Below, one piece after another: positions 20,001-29,342 of a DNA stretch of 53,190 nt. The DNA comes from Frigoribacterium sp. Lineage in GTDB: Bacteria > Actinomycetota > Actinomycetes > Actinomycetales > Microbacteriaceae. Where the stretch lies: assembly GCA_025363205.1 (NCBI GenBank), contig JANYEI010000170.1, positions 1 through 53,190 on the forward strand, in the 5' to 3' direction. The notes under the pieces are model-generated. The model did no database searches and had not been told where the DNA came from. It worked only from the letters and a program-made list of their open reading frames with translations. Positions within the stretch are counted from its first letter, which is position 1. Each line of letters opens with the position of its first letter. The position numbers and the translations under genes are program-made.

Positions 20001-20272
20001 TGAGATACGACTCCTTCACGACTTGAGCTATCGGGGACATCGGCGAACCCGTTGGTTGATACTTGCACAGGACACCACCCGAGTGCACCCAAAAAGGGGC
20101 AAATCAACCATCTTGAAACACAATCTTCACGAAATCAGTTCCTTGACGCATGATTTCGATGCGGAATCACGCGTCACACGCCGCTACGCTGGGGAAGCGC
20201 GCACCGTCGATTCGAGGGCGCGCTCGCCACAGAGTTGTGGCACCGTCGCACCGATAGTCACCCAGGAGTGTC
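20001..20272. promoter_or_regulatory. Divergent control region between the pot operon and ald
   Basis: The 272-bp space holds both promoters. It is less GC-rich than its surroundings. TGGTTGAT (20053-20060) and ATCAACCA (20103-20110) form an 8-bp inverted repeat 42 bp apart, a possible binding pair for a regulator of the pot side. A TTGACG (20143-20148) and a TACGCT (20185-20190) lie towards ald, but their spacing is not that of a standard promoter. CAGGAG precedes the ald start. Confidence 0.45.
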
Positions 20273-21388
20273 ATGAGAGTCGCCGTTCCGTCCGAGATCA
20301 AGAACAACGAGTTCCGGGTGGCGATAACGCCAGCGGGCGTGCATGAACTCGTTGCCAATGGCCATGAGGTGCTCGTGCAGAGCGGAGCCGGTCTTGGATC
20401 GTCCATCACGGACGACGCGTACGTCGAAGCTGGCGCGACAATCAGCCCGGATGCGACATCCACCTGGGCTGCAGCGGACCTCCTCCTCAAGGTAAAGGAG
20501 CCGGTGGAAGCCGAGTATCGCTACTTCCGTGACGACCTGCTCCTTTTCACCTATCTGCACCTCGCCGCTGAACGACGCCTCACCGACGAACTTCTCTCGA
20601 GCGGCGTCACCGGTATCGCCTACGAGACCGTGCAGTTACCCTCGCGCGCGCTCCCCCTTCTCGCGCCGATGAGCGAAGTTGCCGGTCGGCTCGCTCCCAT
20701 TGTCGGCGCGAATGCGATGCTCAAGCCCAACGGTGGCCCCGGCCTGCTCGTTCCGGGAGTTCCCGGCACGCACCCAGCCAAGATCGTCGTCCTCGGTGGC
20801 GGTGTCGCGGGCACCAATGCACTGTCTGTCGCCGTCGGCCTCGGAGCCGAGGTGACCGTCCTCGACACCAACCTCCAGCGTCTTCGCGAGCTCGACGCCC
20901 TGTATGCCGGCCGAGTCAAGACAATCGCATCAAACTCGTTCGAGATCGACCGAGCCTGCGTCACCGCCGACATGGTCATCGGGTCTGTGCTCGTGCCGGG
21001 CGCGAAGGCCCCGAAGCTGGTGAGCAATGAACTCGTATCGCGCATGAAGCCGGGCAGCGTGCTCGTGGACATCGCGGTGGACCAGGGCGGATGCTTCGCC
21101 GATTCGCACGCAACCACCCACGCTGATCCCACCTTCACCGTGCACGGCTCGCTGTTCTACTGCGTCGGCAACATGCCAGGCGCCGTGCCGAACACCTCAA
21201 CCTATGCCCTCACAAACGCGACTCTGCCCTACGTGCGCGCTATAGCCAACAACGGCTGGGTCGGCGCGCTTCGCGCTGACCCGTCGCTCGCGCTCGGTCT
21301 CAATACCCACGCCGGTGAGGTGATCAGCGAGCCGGTCGCCGCTGCCCACGGCATCGGCTTCCGCACACTCGCGAGCGTGCTGGCCTAG
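20273..21388 (+). CDS. ald: Alanine dehydrogenase
   Basis: Ald interconverts L-alanine and pyruvate plus ammonia with NAD. The 371-residue protein shows the N-terminal block VPSEIKNNEFRVAITPAGV, VKEPVEAEY, the TYLHLAA segment, the NAD loop VLGGGVAGTNALSVAVGLGA and the C-terminal NMPGAVPNTST signature. Length is typical. The ATG has CAGGAG five bases upstream. It is divergent from the polyamine importer and could recycle alanine made by a pyruvate-dependent transaminase. Confidence 0.97.
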   Translation: MRVAVPSEIKNNEFRVAITPAGVHELVANGHEVLVQSGAGLGSSITDDAYVEAGATISPDATSTWAAADLLLKVKEPVEAEYRYFRDDLLLFTYLHLAAERRLTDELLSSGVTGIAYETVQLPSRALPLLAPMSEVAGRLAPIVGANAMLKPNGGPGLLVPGVPGTHPAKIVVLGGGVAGTNALSVAVGLGAEVTVLDTNLQRLRELDALYAGRVKTIASNSFEIDRACVTADMVIGSVLVPGAKAPKLVSNELVSRMKPGSVLVDIAVDQGGCFADSHATTHADPTFTVHGSLFYCVGNMPGAVPNTSTYALTNATLPYVRAIANNGWVGALRADPSLALGLNTHAGEVISEPVAAAHGIGFRTLASVLA

Positions 21389-21412
21389 GCACGCTCTGCG
21401 GCGAGTCGAGCG

Positions 21413-24364
21413 TCAGGCGGACGGTGCCAGCATCCGCCTGACGGAACCATCTGGCTCGAGTGCCCAGCACTGGTCCGCTCCGGCCCGGATCGGGGGCGGA
21501 AGCGTTCTTCGGCCGCTGATCGCGCGGAACTCGGCGACGCTGCACCGATCGAACACGATGAGTGCACGGGAACGAAGGGCACCGAGCATCGCCCAGCTGG
21601 CCTGCCAGCCGTCAGGGTCGCCCACCACCACATCCGGCGCGTGGGCATCCACGACTTCGAGCACACCGGCGTTAGCTGAGGAAACGGATGCCCCCGGCGC
21701 AGGGAGATGGCGCACCTCAGAGACCGGCGCCACCGGCGCACGGAGGCGTCGCGTGAACTCGGCTACCCGGGTGGTCACGACGATGACCGAATCGTAGGCC
21801 GCAAGATCGAAGGGAGTGACCGCGGGCGACGCCGAGACCATGGAGTCCGGTTGGGCAGGCGATCGCAGGGCGACCTGAATTCGGGATCCTCTCCACTCGC
21901 CCGCGCCGGGCGGAGCATCCGTGCTGAATCCCGTTGCGCTGCCGCCCGCCATGAGATGGTCCTGGCGCGAACCGAGCCGCAGGATGATGCGCTCATCACA
22001 CAGTGCGGCGAGAGTGTGCAGAGCGGGCGAAATTCGCCGAACCGACAGTCCGAGCTGCAATCCCACCACCGAGCCGTCGCGGGCAAGTTCCACCAGACGA
22101 TCGACGAAGGTCGGCTTGTATTCCTCGCCAAAGCGCCCGATAAGAGCGTCCAGGTCGTCCGCGAGCAACAATCGTGGGCCGACGATTCCCGCCCGCACTT
22201 TGCCGAGCGCGATCTCGACTGCGTCCCAGGCTTCGTCGGGTGCCATGGGAAGCCTGTCAACATCGGATGCCGCAGCCAGGGTAGCGAACAACTCACTCTT
22301 GCCCGATCCCTGGGCTCCGATAACGAGAAGGCTGCCGCGCTGAGATGGTTCGTAGCGGGCCGTCTCCTGGCGCTGTTCCTCCGGCAGGTCGACACGGCCA
22401 AAGGGAATACCGGTGCCCGTTGTGTCAAGCGTTGAGAGCAGCACAACCGGCGCAAGCTCATCGCACCAGGGGCGGCGAATTTCTCGCGCCGCGAGCGGGT
22501 ACCGGTCAATCACGAGACGCACGTCATCATCGGTTGCGCGCGCCACCCGCACCAGTCGCGCCGAATCACCGCCGATCGAGATCCAGGCCCGGCCGGGGTT
22601 ATCACCGGAAAGTTCGGCTGCCTGCGGAGTGCCGAGCACCGCGACACTGTCGGCACGATTGTTGACCCGCAGCGACAGCCGAAGAGTGGCATTGGCGAGC
22701 ACCGCGTCCCGGATCGCCCCGGCGGGTCGTTGCGTGCACAGCACGAGGTGGAGTCCGAGCGATCGACCGCGTGCCGCAAGGTCGGCGAACAGTTCGTGCA
22801 GCTGGGGGTAATCCGCAGCCATTGCGGCGAACTCGTCCACGACGATGACGAGGCGTGGGAGGTCGACACCGGGCTCATCGATTGACCGGGCACCGGTCAC
22901 GGCGAGCAGCCTCTCCCGAAAACGAAGCTCGGCACGCACGCTGAGCATCGCTCGGTGAGCGGTTCGTTCGTCGAGGTCGGTCACGATCCCGACCACATGC
23001 GGAAGGGCTCGGATGGGGGCGAATGAGGCACCGCCCTTGAAGTCCACGAGTAGGAAATTCACCGCCGTCGGAGGGTGTGTGCGCGCCATCGCGAGCACCC
23101 AGCTCACGAGCAGCTCGCTTTTGCCGCTGCCCGTCGTGCCTCCGACGACGGCATGGGGTCCGTGTGCGACGAGGTCGACCATCACTCCTTCACCGTCGTC
23201 ATTCGACCGAGCAAAAACGCAGGCGAGCGACCCCTTGGTCGCTGACGCTGCAGCTGGCACGGGAAGAGAGCGAAAATCGTGGTCTCCATTTTCGTCGTAA
23301 TCAGTGGACTCATGCCCGAGGATTCTGGCCGATTCCCCGAGAAACCGCCCGAGTTCCCGTGACTGCTCGGCGGAGACAAACTCGGTCACGACCACCAGCG
23401 GGAGCGGAACGAGCCAGGTTCCCTCCGGACAGCGGATAATCCGTGCGGTGCGACCGGCGCCCACCTCTACGACCACCCGGCATTCGACCGGCAGGTCTTC
23501 GAGGCGCGCAGCTACAGCGACGACTCCGGTCTCTCCGTCGGACGTCCAATTCACCGCAGTGCTCCAGTATCCGGGCGATGACTCCACGGATCGGTGCGGC
23601 AGGTCCGCCACCCAGCGATGCGCTACCGCTCCACCAGGGAGGAAGGTCGTCGTTTTCGGTGGCAAACGGTCGCCGAGCTGCATCAGAATGCCGCGGGCAA
23701 CGGCCTCCGCGAGAGCGCCAGGTCCACAGAGTCCGAGGCCGAGCCGAGCGTCCATCACTATCGGCACACCATCGATCATCGAGGCAGTATCGAGCAGCCG
23801 CTCCAACTCGTGGCGAATCAGGTCATCCGTTTCTCCCTGAGCGGTCGAGCGACCATCAAGCTGCGCTGCGCTCGGCGCGCGACCGATCCCCAGGCGCACC
23901 GGTACGCCCATCGCTGCGGAAATACGCCACCGCTCGGGATCGTGGATCGACCGCGCGGTGAGACCGACAGCTCCCGGCGCGGCGCGAAGAAGGCTCTCGC
24001 GCTCTCCCGAATGGAATCGTGCGATTGCGACTCGTGTCGCCGCGATATCACGGTCAAATCGGGCAGACTCTCGTCGTGCCATTCGCCGGGACTGGATGCG
24101 GGCATCTGCCACGCTGGCGATAGCGACGAGCGGTCCGAGAAGTGCGAAGACGAGTGCGAATGGCGATCGGGTGAGCGCCCAGATCAGCATCGACCCGACC
24201 ACCGGTGCGACAACCGCGATGACCGGAAAGCTGTGAGGACGGCCGACCTCGGGTACTCGCGGAATTGCTATCGAGTGCGGGCGCGCCGACGGAGCCTCGG
24301 CGGGCGGTGTTCGCGCGGACGGGGGCGGGAATGGGAACGTAGCTCGGGCGGATGAGTCTGGCAT
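21413..24364 (-). CDS. Membrane-anchored FtsK/SpoIIIE ATPase, type VII secretion EccC/EssC-like
   Basis: The 983-residue protein has a Pro-rich N-terminus, two TM helices (about 46-64 and 68-87) and then an arginine-rich cytoplasmic stretch, the layout of EssC/EccC motors. The first FtsK/SpoIIIE ATPase domain has Walker A GTTGSGKS (409-416), LLVDFKGG and Walker B LVIVVDEF (505-512). The second has GAQGSGKS (683-690) and LLLADDLD (732-739). No third Walker A is seen, whereas EccC/EssC usually have three ATPase modules; the region after 860 looks like a degenerate one. The ATG at 24364 was chosen; a TTG at 24448 would add 28 residues but has no ribosome-binding site. It is the last gene of the cluster. 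Substrate unknown. Confidence 0.85.
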   Translation of the reverse strand: MPDSSARATFPFPPPSARTPPAEAPSARPHSIAIPRVPEVGRPHSFPVIAVVAPVVGSMLIWALTRSPFALVFALLGPLVAIASVADARIQSRRMARRESARFDRDIAATRVAIARFHSGERESLLRAAPGAVGLTARSIHDPERWRISAAMGVPVRLGIGRAPSAAQLDGRSTAQGETDDLIRHELERLLDTASMIDGVPIVMDARLGLGLCGPGALAEAVARGILMQLGDRLPPKTTTFLPGGAVAHRWVADLPHRSVESSPGYWSTAVNWTSDGETGVVAVAARLEDLPVECRVVVEVGAGRTARIIRCPEGTWLVPLPLVVVTEFVSAEQSRELGRFLGESARILGHESTDYDENGDHDFRSLPVPAAASATKGSLACVFARSNDDGEGVMVDLVAHGPHAVVGGTTGSGKSELLVSWVLAMARTHPPTAVNFLLVDFKGGASFAPIRALPHVVGIVTDLDERTAHRAMLSVRAELRFRERLLAVTGARSIDEPGVDLPRLVIVVDEFAAMAADYPQLHELFADLAARGRSLGLHLVLCTQRPAGAIRDAVLANATLRLSLRVNNRADSVAVLGTPQAAELSGDNPGRAWISIGGDSARLVRVARATDDDVRLVIDRYPLAAREIRRPWCDELAPVVLLSTLDTTGTGIPFGRVDLPEEQRQETARYEPSQRGSLLVIGAQGSGKSELFATLAAASDVDRLPMAPDEAWDAVEIALGKVRAGIVGPRLLLADDLDALIGRFGEEYKPTFVDRLVELARDGSVVGLQLGLSVRRISPALHTLAALCDERIILRLGSRQDHLMAGGSATGFSTDAPPGAGEWRGSRIQVALRSPAQPDSMVSASPAVTPFDLAAYDSVIVVTTRVAEFTRRLRAPVAPVSEVRHLPAPGASVSSANAGVLEVVDAHAPDVVVGDPDGWQASWAMLGALRSRALIVFDRCSVAEFRAISGRRTLPPPIRAGADQCWALEPDGSVRRMLAPSA

Positions 24365-24437
24365 CGCGCAAGCAAACCAGTCCGGAAGGCGTTCATCCTT
24401 CCAGCCCGCACAATCTCGGGACAGGCGGTCGCTCGCC

Positions 24438-24491
24438 CCAGTGTTCAAGGAGAAGCCAGTGTTCGAGGAGAAGCCAGTGTTTGACGAGAAG
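24438..24491. repeat. Three tandem 18-bp repeats between two cluster genes
   Basis: CCAGTGTTCAAGGAGAAG (24438-24455), CCAGTGTTCGAGGAGAAG (24456-24473) and CCAGTGTTTGACGAGAAG (24474-24491) follow each other with one to four changes. They fill much of the 133-nt gap between the zinc-ribbon/FHA gene and the EssC-like ATPase gene. The period of 18 is a multiple of three, so a decayed coding origin is possible. Confidence 0.85.
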
Positions 24492-24497
24492 AGTGAC

Positions 24498-25466
24498 TCA
24501 ACTCACAATAAAGAACTGCTCTCCAATGTCGACGCGGGTACCGCGGCCGATACGAAAACGCTTCTCAGGCTGGCATCGCACCGGTTCGGACTCGGGTTCG
24601 CGCGCAATCGTGCCGTTGCCGGAAAAACGATCCATTATCCAGAATCGACCGGCTTCCTGGCCGAATTGGAGGTGCACCTTGGAGACCGATCGGCTCGGAT
24701 CGAGCACTCGAACGAGCTGATCGAAGTTTTCACCGGGCTCGGATCGCGGATTTCGCCCGATGAGCCCGCTGCCATAGACGGTGAAGCTCTCTCCGGTGCT
24801 GAATTGCAGAACGAATCGTTCGCCCGCGCGGCCGGGGCGCGAAATGCGGGTGGCCTCGAGATCGACGGAATAGTCGAACGGCAGGGCCGTAATCGCGCTG
24901 GATTGTGGGGTCGCGCTGGATTGCGGGGTCGACCCGGCCGGCGAAGGCAGCGGCGGCACAAGATCGGTGGGGAGAACCGGCGGAGCGCCCGGCGACACCG
25001 GGGGCGCCTTGATGACCGAGGGAGCATCCGATTGCTCCGCAGCGGGGAAATCTGGCAGCCGATCCACGAGTGGTGCCGGCTGCGGTCGCGCTGTCGGCGC
25101 ACGCGGAGGAGACAACTGAATGATGGCGGTGTCACGGGAACGGCCGAAGTCCTCGCTTGCGGCGCGGGAGACGAAGCCGCACTCTCCGCAGAAAATATCA
25201 TCCTCTGACATGGGAAACCCACACTGCTCACAGACGACAGTCGCGGCACCATCAGACCGCGGGATGACGAGCGGGGGAACCGGATGCGGCACCGTCGGCC
25301 GAAGCGGAGACTGTCCGGAGCCGAACGCCTGTCGATTCTCGATCGACGGAGGAGGCGCAGACGACAGCCCGAGAGAAATGACTGGCGAGCCGGTGACTGC
25401 CCGACCGCATTCCCCGCAGAAAAGCGCGCCGGGAGGCAGTACGGTCTCGCAGTATGTGCACGCCAT
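24498..25466 (-). CDS. Double zinc-ribbon protein with C-terminal FHA domain
   Basis: The 322-residue cytoplasmic protein begins with two zinc ribbons: C3/C6/C17/C20 and C79/C82/C93/C96 (both ending CGECG). A long Pro/Ser-rich linker (100-195) leads to an FHA domain at about 215-322, with GR 237-238, S262/H265 and N284 in the expected pThr-binding positions. A possible self-phosphorylation site, T206 (DLEATRIS), lies just before it. FHA domains bind phosphothreonine, so it is a likely reader for the cluster's kinase. The ATG at 25466 follows GGGGGAGGA at good spacing and starts directly at the first ribbon; ATGs at 25487 and 25496 are alternatives. It lies between the transglutaminase-like and ATPase genes. 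Confidence 0.82.
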   Translation of the reverse strand: MACTYCETVLPPGALFCGECGRAVTGSPVISLGLSSAPPPSIENRQAFGSGQSPLRPTVPHPVPPLVIPRSDGAATVVCEQCGFPMSEDDIFCGECGFVSRAASEDFGRSRDTAIIQLSPPRAPTARPQPAPLVDRLPDFPAAEQSDAPSVIKAPPVSPGAPPVLPTDLVPPLPSPAGSTPQSSATPQSSAITALPFDYSVDLEATRISRPGRAGERFVLQFSTGESFTVYGSGLIGRNPRSEPGENFDQLVRVLDPSRSVSKVHLQFGQEAGRFWIMDRFSGNGTIAREPESEPVRCQPEKRFRIGRGTRVDIGEQFFIVS

Positions 25467-25500
25467 TTCTCGCGGATCCTCCCCCATTGCACCCATCCGA

Positions 25501-27903
25501 CTATCGTCTGAAGAGTCTCTTGACACTATATCCACCGAGTGATCGCAGCGAGATCGCCGACCGGACGCGCTGCCAGCGGGTACGGCCATCGTTCATCGAC
25601 TCGCGGAGGTCGGTGACCGCGCGCCAGACCTGATCGGCCTCGTGATCCCGTGGCTCCTCTGGCGAGAAGACCGCTCGATCGGCGACAGCGGCGAGAACGA
25701 GCGACTGCAGGCCGCCAACGGTCGCCGCGACCTCGGTGCGCGTGAGGGACACCGGCGAGTCGAATCCGTGGTCAACCACCGCGTCTTCGAACTCTTGCCA
25801 GCCGCCGCTGATCCGCTCGATGGCCGTCGGTGCGCGGCGCCTCAGCATTCGTCGTCGCACCTTGGCCGCAACGATCACCAGGAATGGCGCGAGTACGACC
25901 ACCACACCGAGTAGGACCCACCCCAGAACCTGGAGCACGGCGAGAAGCACGAGCAGCAGCAGATTCTCGGTGGCCGGCGGGTCCTGGGTGCTGTCTGGTG
26001 GAAGCTGAATGCCGGGCCGTGTGGGATCTTCGATGGGAGGCTGCACCGGGGACTGCGGCCGTGCAATCGTGGTTGGATCCTTCGGAAGCTCCTCGGGGAT
26101 GTCTCGCACCGGCGGTGTCGGATCGATCGTGACCCAGCCGTACTGCGCCGTGTCAACCTCGATCCACGCGGAGACGTCTTTACCGAGCACCTCCGTTGGG
26201 CCCTGGGTGTTCACCTCTGGCACGAATCCGAAGACGACGCGGGCAGGGAAGCCCAGCTGACGAGCCATCAGAGCGGCAGTCACGGCGTACTGCTCCTGGT
26301 CACCGATCATGCGCTGGTCGGTGAGGAGTTGGGTAATGCGGTCGGCGGCATGGCCGGACCGGCTCGCTGGCTTCTCCGGATCCACTCCATGGCTGATGTA
26401 GCCGGTCTGTTTCATCGCCGAGACCATCGCCGCCAGCCGCGCCCCGGCCGTCGACTGCCCCCGCGTCCATTCGTCGAGGGTAGTAGACAGCTGGTCGGGA
26501 AGCTCGGCGGTGCGCGGGACCTCGGAAGTGCCTGGCCGCAACACCGCGACCTGGTCGGCCGAGGGCTGTCGCGGATCGACCGCCGACAGCGAGAAACTGT
26601 CTCCCGACTTCAGCGACCTCACCACCGCCGCCGTGCCACTGGTGTTGTTGTAAAAGAACGAGTCTCGAAGCTCCGAGGCATCCGCTCCGGAGAAGGAAAC
26701 GCTCTCGAACTTGCCGACTGTCGGCAGCCAGATACCGGAGTAGCCGTCGACCGTAATCCGCATCGTCACCGGCGAACCTGCGGTGCCCGACTGGTCGAAA
26801 CGCGAGGGAACGCGCGTGAACGATCCGGACTCGCTCGAGACCTGCGAAGAGCCAACCGAGTAGACGATTCCGTCGTAGGTGTCGAGAGTGGCGATGCGGA
26901 TGCGACCGCCGATCGGCAGGCCCGTCACCGTGAGCATGGCCGAGTTCGCCTCCATCGTTTGCTCATAGTGCCGGAAGCCGCTGAGCGGGCTCGCAAAGAC
27001 ACGCGGATCGAAGGGCTGCTCGACGGTCGTGCGTAGCACACTGCGCTGCACCGTCGGCGGCAGGTAGATTGTCGCAGCGACAGCCGTCCCGGCAGCCAGC
27101 ACGACGATCACGCCCGCGCCCATGAAGGTGCGAAACCCTGCAAAGTTGTTGTCGCCCACTGTCTCGAGCGGCCGTCCTTCGCTATCAAGTGCCTCCGCGG
27201 CGAGAAGTCGGATGGACGCCCGACGCCGGAACCACCGGCGCCAGACCAGCCACCCGAGCGACGTCGCGAGCAGCCCGAGCGAAAGCTCTAATGGCCATGT
27301 CGCCGTGGTGGAGCCGAATACGATCGCCGTGATGAAGAGGGCGATAGGCGCGAGAACACCGAGTTCCCCCCACCGCGCGCGAAGTCCCACCGAGAGACCG
27401 ACCACGGTAGCGCTCAACACGAGGATGAACGCGGGCACGAGGAGCGACTGATACGAACCGACCGGGAGCGTGATGGTGAGCAACTGTTTCCAGCTAAGGG
27501 CAGTGGCTCGCAAGAGATCGACCTCGCCCTGAACCGTAGGAATAATTCCGTACAGCGCACGATCGGGGACGGCGAGAGGCACCCCGATGAGCAGGTAAAC
27601 GCCGACCGTCACCACTGTGAGCGTGAGCGTCGACCAGCGGTACAGCGCCCCGGAGAAGGCGATCGCAGACCCGACGAGCACGCTCACTCCCACGAGCACG
27701 ACAAGTTGAATCGATTGGTAGATCGGCCAGAGCGCTGCTGCCGCAATAAAAGTGGTCAGCCAGAGCATGAGAGTTGTCATCGTCGAGAATCCGACCGCGA
27801 GACGCACGCGACCGACTCGTCGACGTCTGCCCGTGCGGCGTTTTTCGACCTTGGACCGGCGCTTGCTGTCGATCCGGCGGATGCTGTCGGAACCGGTGCT
27901 CAC
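25501..27903 (-). CDS. TgpA-like membrane protein with inactive transglutaminase core
   Basis: The 800-residue protein has an arginine-rich N-terminus, about six TM helices up to residue 220 and another near 265. A large extracytoplasmic part carries a transglutaminase-like core at about 480-600. A Pro-rich linker, a further TM helix near 660 and a cytoplasmic DUF4129-like tail complete the TgpA layout. The catalytic triad is not intact: the usual Cys position in the GxCxQ(F/Y)A motif is Gln (Q536 in GDQEQYAVTAALMARQLG), the usual His before AW is Ser (S578 in DVSAWIEV), and only D594 (TIDPTPP) remains. There is no cysteine in the whole protein. It probably works as a binding or scaffold protein. 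The GTG at 27903 overlaps the DUF58 stop (GTGA). Confidence 0.85.
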   Translation of the reverse strand: MSTGSDSIRRIDSKRRSKVEKRRTGRRRRVGRVRLAVGFSTMTTLMLWLTTFIAAAALWPIYQSIQLVVLVGVSVLVGSAIAFSGALYRWSTLTLTVVTVGVYLLIGVPLAVPDRALYGIIPTVQGEVDLLRATALSWKQLLTITLPVGSYQSLLVPAFILVLSATVVGLSVGLRARWGELGVLAPIALFITAIVFGSTTATWPLELSLGLLATSLGWLVWRRWFRRRASIRLLAAEALDSEGRPLETVGDNNFAGFRTFMGAGVIVVLAAGTAVAATIYLPPTVQRSVLRTTVEQPFDPRVFASPLSGFRHYEQTMEANSAMLTVTGLPIGGRIRIATLDTYDGIVYSVGSSQVSSESGSFTRVPSRFDQSGTAGSPVTMRITVDGYSGIWLPTVGKFESVSFSGADASELRDSFFYNNTSGTAAVVRSLKSGDSFSLSAVDPRQPSADQVAVLRPGTSEVPRTAELPDQLSTTLDEWTRGQSTAGARLAAMVSAMKQTGYISHGVDPEKPASRSGHAADRITQLLTDQRMIGDQEQYAVTAALMARQLGFPARVVFGFVPEVNTQGPTEVLGKDVSAWIEVDTAQYGWVTIDPTPPVRDIPEELPKDPTTIARPQSPVQPPIEDPTRPGIQLPPDSTQDPPATENLLLLVLLAVLQVLGWVLLGVVVVLAPFLVIVAAKVRRRMLRRRAPTAIERISGGWQEFEDAVVDHGFDSPVSLTRTEVAATVGGLQSLVLAAVADRAVFSPEEPRDHEADQVWRAVTDLRESMNDGRTRWQRVRSAISLRSLGGYSVKRLFRR

Positions 27904-29342
27904 GCTGCCGCTGCTCTCGCCAGGGACTTCTGCAGGTCTTCGAGATAGCCGATGGTCAGCACACTGAGTCCGGCGACCCGTCGAAGACCCGGGATCTTCT
28001 CGGGGTCGCACACGATCGCGACCACCTCAACCCCCGGCGGGAACTTGGTCGAGGCTGCGCGCAGTTCGGTGGGGGTCGCGAGAGATCCACAGATGAGGAA
28101 GGCCACGGAGATCCCGGCTACCTCGTCGGCCGCAACGCGCGCGACATCCATAATGCCGAGCGCCGATTCGGTGAGTTCGACGACAGCGAGGTCATCAAGC
28201 AGGCGGGTTCGGGTGAGGGTGTTGAGATGCCGCACGGCAAGCACCTTGCGCTTGGCGAATTCGGGGGTCTTCTCGCTCACGACGACGGCCACGTTGCGCG
28301 CATCCCGAATCGCGCGCACTCCGAGCGACCCGGCAACGCTCACTGCCATCTCGAACTCTTCCTCGGTGGCATAGTTCGGCGTCGCGAGGCTCAGGGCGAT
28401 GACGAGGTGACTTCGACGGGTCTCTTCAAACTGGCGCACCATGTACCTGCCGGTCTTCGCCGTGCTCTTCCAGTGGATGTAGCGGCGCTCGTCACCGGGC
28501 ACGTACTCGCGCAGCGCGTGGAACGACACGTCACTATTCGACAGGTCTTTCGTCGGATTGCCCTCGAGATCACGCACGAAACCGGTACTGGTAGAGGGGA
28601 TGCCGATGGTGCGCGGATGAACGAACAGTTCCCTGGCGTCGGTCCAGACCAGTTCCCGGCGTACCAGCCCCACCGGGTCGGCGCGTACCGTGCGCACGGG
28701 ACCGATCGAGAGCACCCCACGATGGGTCGTCGGCACAACGAATTCGTGGCGGAAGGAGCCACCGCGAGCAAGCCCCGGCATGGCGATCTCGGCGAGGCCG
28801 CGGCCGACCGGAACCTCGACCTTGACGCTGATAAGTCGGTGGCGGGTCGGGTTGGTCACCATGATGAGTCCCGTGGCGCGTTCGCCGACCACGACCCGGC
28901 TGTGCGGAACGGAGAGCTCTATCGTGAATGCATTGCGACCGACCAGGCAGATCGCCGCGACGATGATGAGCACAGTGCCGGCAAAGGCCACGGCCACGAG
29001 TTCCACCCAGCCGAGTCCGTATCCGAAAACGAAGGCAGCGGGTACCACGAACAGCAGCGACCATCCCAGCGGCGTGACAACGGCAGAGACGCGTCCAAAC
29101 CAGGCCGCGAAGGCACCGGCGATCGCACGGAAGAATCGCACCAGAGTGATAATCGCATCGGCGAGAAAGCCGGTGCGATCGCCGACAATACGAGTACGAG
29201 CGTTGGTGAGGCCGACGGTTGCGGTGCTGTGCGCCGAATCGAAATGCGCGGAAGACATCGACGCCCTCGATTGATGGCCCGATTGCCCCCGTTTCGCTCG
29301 TGCGCTCGACATTTGGCGCGCCGACTCCCCCCTGTTGCTCAC
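27900..29342 (-). CDS. DUF58 domain membrane protein
   Basis: The 480-residue protein has two adjacent TM helices at about 95-140, then a beta-rich region, then the DUF58 signature REYVPGDERRYIHWKSTAK near residue 280 and a von Willebrand A-like end. DUF58 proteins are nearly always encoded with MoxR ATPases and TgpA-like proteins, as here; a role as client or adaptor of the MoxR chaperone is likely but unproven. The GTG at 29342 overlaps the moxR TGA; an in-frame ATG ten codons later is possible. Confidence 0.87.
   Translation of the reverse strand: MSNRGESARQMSSARAKRGQSGHQSRASMSSAHFDSAHSTATVGLTNARTRIVGDRTGFLADAIITLVRFFRAIAGAFAAWFGRVSAVVTPLGWSLLFVVPAAFVFGYGLGWVELVAVAFAGTVLIIVAAICLVGRNAFTIELSVPHSRVVVGERATGLIMVTNPTRHRLISVKVEVPVGRGLAEIAMPGLARGGSFRHEFVVPTTHRGVLSIGPVRTVRADPVGLVRRELVWTDARELFVHPRTIGIPSTSTGFVRDLEGNPTKDLSNSDVSFHALREYVPGDERRYIHWKSTAKTGRYMVRQFEETRRSHLVIALSLATPNYATEEEFEMAVSVAGSLGVRAIRDARNVAVVVSEKTPEFAKRKVLAVRHLNTLTRTRLLDDLAVVELTESALGIMDVARVAADEVAGISVAFLICGSLATPTELRAASTKFPPGVEVVAIVCDPEKIPGLRRVAGLSVLTIGYLEDLQKSLARAAAA

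Noticed and set aside
24365-24448. Longer N-terminus of the EssC-like ATPase from a TTG at 24448
   Set aside because: The extra 28 residues run into the last of the 18-bp repeats, have no ribosome-binding site and add a Cys/Trp-rich stretch unlike the family's usual start.
24438-24491. Possible CRISPR-like array
   Set aside because: The three 18-bp units are directly adjacent with no spacers, and no cas gene is near.
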